DNA from: Nemophila menziesii
Lineage: Eukaryota > Streptophyta > Magnoliopsida > Boraginales > Hydrophyllaceae
DNA: 64,000 bases
Assembly (NCBI GenBank): GCA_029959085.1
Contig: JARWIR010000039.1
Location: 5,456,001-5,520,000, forward strand
Reading direction: 5' to 3'
Position numbers and translations under genes: made by a program. Under the pieces are notes generated by a model. It was not told where the DNA came from, did no database searches, and was given only the letters and a program-made list of their open reading frames with translations. Numbering within the stretch: the first letter of the stretch is position 1; each line of letters begins with the position of its first letter. Positions 34,062 to 44,984 of this stretch are shown piece by piece.

Positions 34062-34164
34062 GAAAATACAAAACGGTGGGTATATACCCCCGAAAATGCA
34101 AAATAGTGGGTACAGAGGTGAGATATGAGATCTAAAGAATCTGATCTAAGAACGACAAAAGGGG
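34062..34164. repeat. Block U, unit 2, short repeats left of the LTR insert
   Basis: Two copies of CTGAAAATACAAAACGGTGG plus TATATACCCCC are followed by GATCTAAGAACGACAAAA, as in unit 1 at 17586-17715. Confidence 0.75.
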
Positions 34165-35309
34165 TAGATTGTTGGCCTAACGTCCTTTTAATCTTTTTTT
34201 TAATATTTTTCAAATCTCATTTTTATATCCCCGTAAAAGTGCATGCCTTGCTACATGGTTTATACATTTAACCAATTGCTTTTATCCTATTTATAAACCT
34301 TTGTTAAGCTTTCTTCATGAAACCGGACCGAATTACCGGTCACACGGCCGGCTTACCGGCGGAAGAAAGCCGTTGCCCAACGGTCAAAAGCCACGTCAAT
34401 CCAACCGTTGGACTAAGTGACAAACCGCATCGGTATACTGGTGAGATCACCCGCTAGCCGGTCAGAAGGCAGAAATGCTTATAAAAGAAAGCTTTATCAC
34501 ATTCAAGAAACTACCTCTTACCAATCCAATTCCAATCATTCTTACACATCAATTAGAGGTCTCAAGCCAACATAGAATCAATCCAAGCTTGATCAATCAA
34601 CTTGTCATATCTACTCAATCAAGGAGTTAATCAAAGGAGCTTCAAAGTTCAATCAACTCAAGAGAAGTTTTAAGCTTAGAGTTATATCACCTCTTTAGGA
34701 GTTTATTAGCAAAGTTGTTTCACCCTTCAAACACTTACATTTATCCTCTTAAGTCTAGTTCTTGTAATAGATAGATTAAGAGAGAATTAGAGTATCGGGA
34801 GTATACTTGGTGTCCTTGTGTTGCGATAGCACAAGAGTTTGTCCTTCGTGGTATCAAAGAGGTTGTAAGGGTTATCGTGTTCTCGACCCGGTTAAGAGAG
34901 ATACGGGAGCTTAGTGAAAAGCTTGAAATCCTAAGGAGGCTTCCTTAGGTAGTGGATGTAGGGATAACCGAACCACTATACATCGTTGTGTACTTTCTAT
35001 CCCTACTCTATTTACTTTCCGCACTTTATATGTTTGATTACATGCTAGTATAGATATCGTAATAATCTTTACCTAGTTAATCAAACCTATTGTCATCTAG
35101 AGTAGTAAGAGATTAGAAACTCGTTTTACTTGTATCACTTATATATCGAACCTCTAGCTTATCCATTGTATGATCCCTTAAGAGTTTGATATATTTAGTT
35201 GACTTATTAGTTTCTCTCTAATACTTATAATTGTCCAAAAGATTTTTAATTAGACATTAATCTTATTAGTAATCCTATTCACCCCCTTCCCTCTAGGACT
35301 TTCAGGTTT
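34165..35309 (+). mobile_element. Solo-LTR-like Copia insert in block U
   Basis: The insert starts near TGTTGGCCTAACG (34170) and ends near CTAGGACTTTCA (35304), with TG...CA termini. Internal landmarks are those of plant Copia LTRs: a TATAAAAG at 34480-34487, GAGCTTAGTGAAAAGCTTG, GTAGTGGATGTAGGG with CCGAACCACTATA, and a final CCTATTCACCCCC before the expected primer-binding side. No primer site, gag or pol follows, so it looks like a solo LTR. It is flanked by ACGACAAA(A/T)GGGG (34152-34164 and 35310-35322) rather than a clean 5-bp duplication. The exact edges are therefore uncertain. Confidence 0.7.
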
Positions 35310-36245
35310 ACGACAAATGGGGTTTTAGCTTTGTCGAGCAGCTTCGGTTTTATGGGGATGGTGGAGAACAGCAGATCCACGCCGGCGGCTTGCCCCAGGA
35401 GGTGGTTTTCTGTGTAGCAGATCTTGTTGAAGTGAGATGGAGGAGGTTGGTCACGTCGGCTACTTTGAACGGAGGGAAGGTGACACCGGAGTGATCGTAG
35501 GGCAGGTAAGACTTGTGAGAACGGAGGGAAGGTGGCATCATGGAGTGGTTTCTGATATAGATTCAAATTTTCTAAACCTAATTAGAGGGGAGGGTGGTTT
35601 TATGGTTTTTTTAGTTAGATTCTAATGACCTACTTAGGTCGGACCTTTAATTGAAAAACTACATGTTGTTAGGGATTTTATTCTTCTTTTACGCCTACTT
35701 TTTTAGTATGGCTAATTAGGCCTAAATTGAAAAAATATTAGAAAATTGAAGGAACATAGTGTTAAAATGAATTTTTTTTAGATCATTTTTATTTTATTTT
35801 CCCCTTTTTAGACCATAAAGAGACTTTTTTACCTATTATATGTCTTTTTTGGTTCAATTTTATGACGACTTTTATTATCTAATAGATGAACAAACTTAAA
35901 TAATCAATACTAAAATAATATAATTTTTTAGAGATATGATCAATATATAGTATACTTCAATTGTACTCACTTCAGAAAAATAAAATTCTATCGGTTTTTG
36001 ATGATTAATCCACGGGCCAATCATGTGAGAATGTGTTTTGACCAAAGGTTTCTTCAATAAAATTTTAAATAAAATAAAAGATAGTGGTCTAAATTGAACA
36101 AGATGATGGTTTTATTTTGCAAAACAAAATAGAGATAACGGACCTCATAATTTTTTTAGACTTGTTATTATTGAACTATAGATATTGCCCTAGGATACAT
36201 CTTAGTCTTAAGTCACCACTTATATTTTTCTTGTCTGATTTCCAG
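35310..36245. repeat. Remainder of block U and start of block T, unit 2
   Basis: 35310-35600 continues the leader-like sequence interrupted by the LTR and matches 17715-18110. 35600-36245 matches 18110-18753. The overlapping + and minus frames here are not conserved with unit 1. Confidence 0.65.
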
Positions 36246-36965
36246 ATTGTTGTTTCGGATTCCACTGTATGGGAGAGAATAAAGTACGACATTGCTAAAT
36301 TCATCGGTCATTCCATCAAAAGTTTCAAGGACATACATACAATTTTATCAGGATCAAATTCACCTCCTTGTTGTACATCAATTTCCAGTTTATAGTTTAT
36401 GACACAACACTCCAACTTAAAAAGCAGGTTCTCTCTCTCTTTCTCTCACTCAATCACACACGTACATACACAAAAGGTTCCGAGTTGTTATGTGTTTGAC
36501 ATAATAAATTTTCATCCAATTTTATAGTGGGTGGTTAGAAACTTCTATGCTCGAATTCGCTGTGCAACACTGTCATGCGATAGCAGAAGATATATGTTGT
36601 TCTCACAAATGGAACTATAGTGATACTTGATGCTTTGAATCTTTACCTAAGATTTGAGATCGATCTATCTATCTATCTTCCATCTTGTTTCAGGTGAGAA
36701 ATTCATTAAACTTGATTACAATTAGTAAAATGAATTATCAAAACTGTTTCATATATATGTACTACATGATTCGATTTTGTATGTATAATAATAATGTATG
36801 TCTGGATTTTAATTTTTTATGCAGCTCTCATGCATATCCGTTGATAGTTGTTGTTCACCCACATAAGGGAAATCAATTTGCTTTGGGATCATCAGATGAG
36901 TTATCATTGTTGAACCTCTAGAATCTAAAGGGGAATGGACGCCTTTGATATCGAGTTCAAATTAA
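36246..36965 (+). pseudogene. TOPLESS-related gene fragment, unit 2
   Basis: The three exons lie at 36246-36427, 36528-36693 and 36825-~36965. Exon a has lost frame before the LLVVH region. Exon c reads SSHAYPLIVVVHPHKGNQFALGSSDE without the stop seen in units 1 and 3: the codon at 36868-36870 is GGA, matching the usual small residue of the family. A two-codon loss follows in the SDG.V region. This copy therefore keeps an ancestral state that the other two have lost. Confidence 0.85.
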
Positions 36966-38640
36966 ACAAAGAAATGGATTGTTGTCGATAGTTTTCTATC
37001 ATTAAGAAAAACAAGACTTACATATTCATTGTCGTTATAGAATAATGTTTATGACAAATTTCTAGTGTACGGTGATTATACCCAGTGGGTTATCGTAAAG
37101 TCTTATTATATTTTTTTTTTTTTGAAATAATGACATGAAATAATTTTAGATATTTAAAAATATTCTATACCTTAAAAATGACTTGAAAATATTCTATACC
37201 TTAAAAATTTTGCAATGGAGCAATTCCAACGAATACCAATCTTTTAAAGAGGAAATTTGTAATTAATTCGATCCGCGAATGGTGTGAAACGCGAGATGAA
37301 AAGAATGAACATTTGTGTCTTAGACAAAGTAATCTTTATGTTACGTTTATTGATCCACTAGAGGGGTTTTGGAGCATAATCGCAAAGGACAAATTTAAAT
37401 TGAAAGTCCCTAAATAGGGATGACAATGGTTATGGTTTAAAATAGGGGAATGTAGGTTTGGTGTTTCGTACAAGTTTCAGCATCCACAACCTCCTTTCAG
37501 CGATTTGGAGAATCTGATGTTGTACCGCTAGCGAGTATCGTATATAGTTCCTGGTTATGGGGGTGCACCTCATATGTGGGCTTAAGAACAGGGTTTTGAA
37601 ATTGAAAATCGTTGTACATTTTTTTAAATGTAATTAAGACACTTTTAAACGTTAAAAAATAATATTTATACATGTATACTTTCTTTTTGTTCAAATGGTG
37701 CAGGATCCTATTATTCTAGTGGGCATTACACCACTATATGATTCTTATTCACATTGTCCAGCTAGTACTATGCAATAGTTGGTAACTATCTGGGAAACTA
37801 GTTTTCAGTGTTAATCTTTTCTTCTTCTTGTGTTTATTTCTCTATGTACTTATAAATCATAGAATTATCTCTAGTTTTGATTGTTGTGCATATTCATATT
37901 TCACCTTTATGAATGTTTGACAAGGATTTATATGTTGTCTTGTGACCTCTTGTATTTTTATTATCCATGGTACCTCAATCTAGTTTCAAGTGGGACTCTT
38001 GAGGAGCAAATAATTTCAGATTATTCAAAAAGTAATTAATTATATATTTCCTTTGTGTTTTTTTCCCTTCTCAAGTGCCATCGCCAATGGGAATTACTCT
38101 TCTCATTAGCCATACAAGAATTGAATAAACTTGATTGAAATATTATATCTCATTAGATATTTGTTATAGTTACCTTATAGATTTATGGTTTTCTCCTACT
38201 CTATTGACTAGATTAAACTAATTCTTAACCGAGGTTTAATTTGGTTTATAATGTGGTTATTATACTTCACAATTATAGTGTTATTATTTAAGAGAGTGGG
38301 AAATCTTTAAATACAAGAATTAGGAAAGTATTGTGAGAGATGTGAGCTTATTCATCACATTAATACTTTCTTTATTAATACTCTATTAAAGTTATTGATC
38401 ATCTTTTTTACCAAAATATTTCTTTATTTATGTCTCTTACGAGATGAAAACTAGTTTGATATTTCTTTTCTTTTGTGAAATAGATTTGTTAATATTCAAT
38501 TCCGCATTTTTCTCTTTTGCTTTTCTTCTGGCTTTAATTTTATACCTTGATCATTATTTCTAAATACCAAGTACAGTTTTTATATTTGAATCTTTTAGTA
38601 TTTGTGACCTATAACATGTATTCTAGATAATATCATGCGT
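36966..38640. repeat. Unit 2, end of block T and start of block Z
   Basis: The sequence matches 19480-21088 with a deletion of about 450 bases around 37190, next to a direct repeat of TATTCTATACCTTAAAAAT. No coding sequence was recognised. Confidence 0.65.
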
Positions 38641-38989
38641 GGAGTACTCTTTTTGCTAGTTTTTTATTTTAAATTATCTATTCAATAGTAATATATATCC
38701 TAAAGATTTTACTATCTTTGGACTTAGACTTTAATATATTATGTTAACTAATCTTGCTCTTTGTTATAAAATATTGAACCTCAATTTCTAATAATTTGGT
38801 TTCCCTATCCCTGTCTCATACATTCAATTCATATTCGGTTGTGTAATTTCTTGTTTACTACATTTTTTTAGAAAATCTTATACATCGAAAAATATTAGAT
38901 GGTAAAACCATATTATATAATAGGAAAATAATACGGTCATCGAGATTCTAGGATGTAATAGAAGAAAATGTTTATTTATGTTAGTTTTC

Positions 38990-39140
38990 ATATTTTGATA
39001 TATGTATGAGGTATATACTGAGTTTGTAGTATTATATGAGGACCAACAATTGCAGGTTTTGTGTTCACTTCAAATATCATCATCCAAGGAATGGATCCCA
39101 ATGAAACTCGGCTTCTATGGTTACCCATTGCGACATGTGT
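38990..39140 (+). pseudogene. CCCH zinc-finger relic (unit 2, first Z copy)
   Basis: YYMRTNNCRFCVHFKYHHPR is followed by a PMKLGFYGYPLRHV linker across a frame change. It preserves KYHHP and the linker better than the other copies, but not the full set of cysteines. Confidence 0.6.
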
Positions 39141-39997
39141 TTTTTTAATTTTAATTATTTCTTTTGTATTTTGAATTTGTTTATAACATGATATTATTTT
39201 TATAATGCAACCTAAAGTATTTTGATATAAAAATTACTCTACATTCTTTGTAAAGAGATATTAATGCACTTTAAAATGTTATAATTATAATTATACGGTT
39301 ATACTAAATTTATGTTCAAATAGTGTAGGCTCGCTGATTCTAGTCCACAGTTTTGTGGCGGGCCCGACATAACTATGTGCTTCTTTTTCTACTGGTCCTT
39401 CTGGTACAACGCAATAGTTTGTGACTTTACTTGTTCTAAAACTAATGTAAGAGTTTTTGGGAACTACAAACTTTCCACTTAACTATCTACCCAAGTGTAA
39501 TTTGGGTAAATTAATTCATATTTTGAGGTTCTTTAAGTTCTACTCCAAATTATTTACCAATAAGCTAGTTTAGGTATTTATTCTTCCAATGTTAAAACCT
39601 TGTAACTTATAATGCTCAGAAATGGCATAACAATTATTTGCCTCGTGTTTTCTTATATGTTTCTCCATATTCAAAGGGTTATAAGTATTTTTCATCTCCC
39701 TATTAAAAGAGTTATATCTCTAGAAATGACAGGTTTAATGATTATTTTTGTTTTTCAAAAATTCCATATAAAGCTCTTTCATCTATTAGTTTTCAGTTAT
39801 CTACCAGTGATTATAATTTCACTTATTACTAATTACGGGTCTGTGAAATAAGCTTCTAGTAGCTTCAATTTTGAGTCTTCTACGTCAAAAAGAGCTTCTC
39901 CCACTAACTTTTCTTTTGTATCTAAACAAATAATCCATCTTCTAATGAGTCTCCTAAATCTTTGACTCAAAACAGTATATTGGGAGAATTAATTACT

Positions 39998-40269
39998 CAT
40001 AGCGACGACATTATTTGTCGCTAATAACCAAAGAAAATTTGCAACGACGTTTCGATTAAAAAATTAATTGAAAAGTAAATTTAAAATATTAGCGGCAAAA
40101 TTCTTTTTATCTTATGAAGAAAGCGAGTCGTCGCTAATAAGAAAAGATGTTAGCGACGAATTTTTAATTGCTTAGCGACGAACGCGGGAGGTCGTCGCTA
40201 AACGAGGAACATTAGCAACGAACGTGGGTCGTTGCTAAGTTTGTCGTCTCTAAAAAACGAACTGTAGTA
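39998..40269. mobile_element. CACTA end fragment
   Basis: AGCGACGACA, TGTCGCTAATA and GTCGTCGCTAAA motifs fill 270 bases. The right edge reads GAACTGTAGTAATG, the reverse of CATTACTACAGTTC, which resembles the ACTACTACAGTTC at 7562 in CACTA-1. The left edge cuts directly into block A, so the other end is missing. Confidence 0.75.
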
Positions 40270-40614
40270 ATGATGCGAGTGGTACATTTCTTGCTAGTCA
40301 TTAATTAAAAATCATTTCTTAAATAGTAATATATATCTTAAAAATTTTACTATCTCTGGACTTAGACTTTAATATATTATATTATCTAATATTGCTATTT
40401 GATATAAAATATTGAACCTCAATTTCTAATAATTTGGTTTTCCTCTCCCTCTCTCTTACATTCAACTCTTATTCATTTGTGTTACTATAATTTTCTAGAA
40501 AATATTATACATCCAAATGTATGAGATGGAAAAACCTGATTATATCATAGCAAAATAAGGTGGTCATAGAGATTCTGGGATGTAATAGAAGAAAATATTT
40601 ATTTTTATGTTAGT

Positions 40615-40770
40615 TTTAAAATTTTGTTATATTTATGGGGTATATACTGTGTTTGTAGTATTATATGAGGATCAACAATTGCAAGGTTTGTGTTCACTTC
40701 AAATTTTATTCAAGGATTGGATCCCAATGAACTCAATTTCTATGGTTACCCACTGTGACATGTGTTTTTT
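40615..40770 (+). pseudogene. CCCH zinc-finger relic (unit 2, second Z copy)
   Basis: This is the same region as at 38990, with YYMRINNCK-type sequence and a DWIPMN linker in another frame, plus a deletion in the finger. The 69-codon + frame at 40607-40816 is not the ancestral one. Confidence 0.5.
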
Positions 40771-41075
40771 TAATTTTAATCCTTTCTTTTGTTTTTTGAA
40801 TTCGTTTATTTCATAATGTTATTGAAATAATGCAAACTAAAGTGTTTTGATATAAGAATCACTCTACATTCTTTGTCAAGAAATATTAATGCACTTTAAA
40901 ATTTTAAAATTATAATTAAACGGTTATACTAAATTTATGTTCAAATGGTGCAGGGCTCCTTGATTCTAGTGCCCATTTTTGTGTCGGGCCTGACACAACC
41001 ATGGGTTTCTTTATCTACTGGTCCTTCTGGTACAACACAATAGTTTATGAATTTACTAGTTCTAAAACTAATGTA

Positions 41076-42890
41076 AGAGTTTACGAGAACTAAATCTTAG
41101 TCTTGATTTGTTATTTTATTTTATGTGTGATGGTATAATAGTTAAATGTGGAAATTTTAAATGAATAATTATGCCAAAGTAGTTTTTAGTGTTGCTATTT
41201 TATCTTTTATGTGTTTTAGATATAATGTTAACTATAATGCATATTCATCTTTCATCTTAATGAATATTTAACATGGTTGTACATGTTGTCTTGTGACCTT
41301 TTCAATTTTCACTATCCATGGCACCTTAATCATGTGTAAAGTGGCACCCTCGTGGATAAAATGAATTCATTAAGATTCCATAATATCTATGGATTATTTT
41401 AAGGACCCAAGAATTATATACTACATCTGTTTCTTTTTTCAATGAGAAGTGCCATTACAAGGAGAATTAGTCTTCTCATTAGCTATATCCTAATATACTA
41501 ATTTGAGTTGCAAAAGTATATCTCGTTCGACTAGATTTTGTCTAATCAATATCAATTGTTAGATTCTTGTCGTAATCTTGAAAATATTTGATCCATATAA
41601 CATTCCTTATATTCGATTCTTTATCGTTAATATCAGACATTTTATCTCTATCACTTATCCACCCCTTACTTTATATGTACCAAGCCTATTATATGTTAAT
41701 AATCACCCTATCCTCCATCCACAATCTTTATAACTAAAAAGGCATATCAAGGATCATTTACCTCTTCAAGTTTATCCATAGTTGAAATGGTCTAAGGTTA
41801 TATATAAGATAGTCATGTTCAAGTTGAACAACTCTATGCAAATGTAAAAAAAGAAAGAAAACATATACATGGTGGTACATTGGGACGATGATCTCCAAAA
41901 AATAAATATATATAACAGACTTATGAATGATTGTTTCGTTGTTGTCATTTGTATTCAGGTGACGATTTAGGTTGTAGGTACCGAATGAGACATCCAATGT
42001 TCTTGAGAAATCTATGCGACATAATTCATTTTCTTGAAAATACTTAAGAGAATCTCCAAACATAGTGGGAAAGATAGGTTTATCATGAGATATCTAGATG
42101 ACCGCATTACATAATACATAAAATCTTAGATCTGAATGACAATTGTCTAAAAATATCCAACACTACCTCTTTAAAGGGACTTACAAAATTATATTTGTGC
42201 CATAAATTCAATATACAATAGTAAAAAGTTTTGTCGACCTAAAAATACACATATTGTAAGGTTACTCACGAAAGACGGAGAACAGGGTTTTCCAATAATG
42301 TTTGGAAGTATGGATTGTATGAATTTTGGGTGGAAAATATTTCCACACGCATATGGGTCGAAATTATGGTAAACCGACAATGATGTTCATGAGGGTTTAA
42401 AATAACCTATTCAATATATAGTTAATGGTAGAGAGTAAAAAAAAAGGATATTAATGCGATAATGGTTTCGTAGTTGGTCCATCCTTGTTCAAGTAATTAC
42501 ATGTTCCATAGAATGAGATAAAAAAGAATTTAACAACAAACAAGTGGAATGTTGTAAGGATGTTCAAATAGATTTTGGTTTTCTTTATATAAATGGGATA
42601 TTATTAAAGCGCCTTCTCTTTTTTGGAATCAAAGCTATCTTAGTAAAATTATGAAAACATGAATAATTCTTCACAAGATGGTTATTGAAGACAACTGACT
42701 CGTGAATTGTGATAACTATTTTGATGATCCATCATCGTAACATAGCATGTCAGGTCATGTTGTGTTAACTTTAGACATAATAACAATTACTTTTTGAATA
42801 ATCACACCCATATCAAGGATCATGTAGCTTACATTTAACTCCAAAATGATCTTATTGCACATGTGTGGAACGAAAGCCGTTATGAGAATT
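41076..42890 (+). pseudogene. Block Z end and PIF/Harbinger transposase relic, unit 2
   Basis: 41076-41900 is non-coding Z sequence. The transposase relic follows at about 41930-42870. YRMRHPMFLRNLCDIIHF comes near 41975-42030 (the FRRRFRM..H.FLRI region), then a RLLTKDGEQGFPIMFGSMDCMNFGW stretch at about 42260-42335, which keeps the catalytic Asp of (I/M)DCM. An FDDVHEG-type piece lies near 42385. The family C-terminus (ILHKMVIEDN type, then DLIAH.WNE) follows at ~42665-42885. The NDLN segment is deleted. Confidence 0.8.
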
Positions 42891-43499
42891 GACGATTCCA
42901 CTTGCGTAATTTCAATTTGTGTAATTTAATTTATGTAACTTTCAATTTATGTAATTTATGTCTATGTCTACGTATTTTTATTTTTTTATATTTTCAAATT
43001 TGTGTGATTTAAAGTCATATTTATAGTCATTATTATATTTGATGTCATATTTATTTGATGTTATTATATCATATATATAATTATAAAACTTATTACTTAA
43101 AAATATCTTACAAAAGTAATAGTTAGAAAGTGAATCACACTAAAATTAATAAATAAAATTTTTACACTGTATATGAAAACATTACAATTTAAAAAAACAC
43201 TCATAGACTTAATATATAAATAAAGATAGAAATGATTTTATAAATCTTCTCAACGTGAAGGCATTTCAAAATTGTAGTCATCATCTTTTAATAGTTATTG
43301 GATAGTGTAATCTTTATATATCTCTTGTTTTATATGTATTATGCACCTTCTTCTTCCTTGACATTTGTTAATGTAGAGTTTCATCTTCATTCTCATTATA
43401 TCTCGACTATCTATAGAAACTTCTTGGAATCTTATAAGTTTTGCCTCTTTTTCTTGTATTTCAACTAAAGTCTATCCTACGATGGCCTTCTCCTTTTTG

Positions 43500-44160
43500 A
43501 TTCCCATGACCTTTAATTCTCCAGGCAATGTTTGGTGTTAGGCAAGAACTCCACCTAATTAACTAATTCCATTTCACATGGAGATGGAGATGGAGTACTG
43601 GTAGGAGTTAAATAAATACCTAATTCATTCAAAACTTCTCCCAATGGATACATGTTCATAACTGGAGAATTGTTCAAGAGAATCATCTTTCTTTAATGAC
43701 CTCCTTTAAAAATGTTTATTTTTCCCCAAATTGTATAACTCAATAGTATCACCACTCTATCGAAATTATAGTTAGCTATATTAAAATATTAGTTAAGCTA
43801 TAATTAAATTTACATGGATAAAAAAATACAACATATTTAATTCTTAATATGTCACTAGCATTTTCACAAAAACCTTGCTTGTATTTTTGCCTCTTTCATT
43901 CACTCAGCGTATCATGTGTATGCCTTGTTAATTACTCTAATATGTTATTCGAAATAGTTTGTTTTCTAGTCCTACATAGAGAATATGTGCACAGCTCAAT
44001 GAATTTCTCATGAATTCGGCTCCACAGGGTTTTCTTTGATTAATTGACCAAATCCTACTATAACATCTTCACTAATAGGAACATTAGCATGACATAATAA
44101 TATATCTTCTTTATTATAATAGTTAGAACCTTTTAGAATTTTGTTTGTGTTTGCCATGTT
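43500..44160 (-). pseudogene. PIF ORF1 (Myb/trihelix-like) relic
   Basis: From an ATG at 44160 the minus strand reads MANTNKILKGSNYYNKEDIL, then LCHANVPISEDVIVGFGQ. This resembles the GG.FT..ED.LL..AWLNIS.D.IVG..Q start of the Myb/SANT-like ORF1 protein of PIF/Harbinger elements and its plant relatives (often annotated GST-T3-like). A second piece, near 43690-43530, reads NMYPLGEVLNELGIYLTPTS. It faces the transposase relic (+ strand, ending ~42870), as the two genes of such an element often do. The middle of the gene is missing. ORF1 normally assists the transposase by binding DNA. Confidence 0.55.
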
Positions 44161-44538
44161 ATCACATGTTAAAAGAATAAGTTTCAAAAAAATTGTTAGT
44201 AAATCAAAATAAAACATTACAATATAATTTAACAAAATTAAATTAAAGGGAATAAAACTATATCAGTCAAATAACTATATAAAATCTTACTAATATAAAT
44301 AAAAAAGGACCAAGAATTATAGAGAATTTGAAAGAACGACTAATATATAATTGTCTTTATTATATATTATATATTAATATTCCCAATTAATGTATTCATT
44401 CCACTATTTATATTATTTCTCGACCCTAACCGCTGCTAATCTTCTTCTCAATCCTCCAACATCTTCATTCCACTTATTTTTTATATTATACTAAAAAAGT
44501 ACAAAAGAAATAGTTGTATCTTCCAAAAATACGTCATT

Positions 44539-44616
44539 GGCCAGAGTGAAATCACCAATCAACTATATCAACAATATGGCCAGAGTGAAATCACCAATCA
44601 ACTATATCAACAATAT
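44539..44616. repeat. Exact 39-bp tandem duplication
   Basis: GGCCAGAGTGAAATCACC and the following bases to CAACAATAT occur twice without a mismatch (44539-44577, 44578-44616). Confidence 0.97.
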
Positions 44617-44984
44617 TGAATGGGGTTCAGTTTGAACAACCTTTCCTTGTCCAAACTCTATCAACAAACAGAGACTTATATTAAATATAAAGATACATAT
44701 CTATCTCCAAATACAAGCCTCTCTACAATCAAACTTTAATATCTCTTTATATAATTTTGGTATGATACAAATAGAATAAATTGAATCTTAATTGATAAAT
44801 ACTTATATTATGATTTTTGCAATATGTAATTCTTCAGAAATAATGATATTGATTTTAATGTTTCATATACATTTGTAAATGATAATCAGAGTTGTTTAAA
44901 GTTTGTTGTTCTATTTTTATACCAATTATGCAGCTTTTCATATTGGTCAAGATTTAACAAAAAAATTGGATATCTAGTCTTTAT

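Larger units (their letters stand above)
38640..41075. repeat. Local duplication of part of block Z with block A and CACTA pieces between
   Basis: About 780 bases at 38640-39430 recur at 40275-41075. Both contain the CCCH relic (38990 and 40615) and the GGGCCCGACA/GGGCCTGACA landmark (39360 and 40985). Between them lie a block A fragment (39470-39997) and a CACTA fragment (39998-40269). Other units have a single copy of this Z segment. Confidence 0.8.
42891..44984. repeat. Block O, unit 2
   Basis: The block matches 31120-32694 in patches. It contains the ORF1 relic listed separately and a 39-bp tandem duplication at 44539-44616. 44240-44530 and 44620-44980 are AT-rich with no coding sequence recognised. 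Confidence 0.65.
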
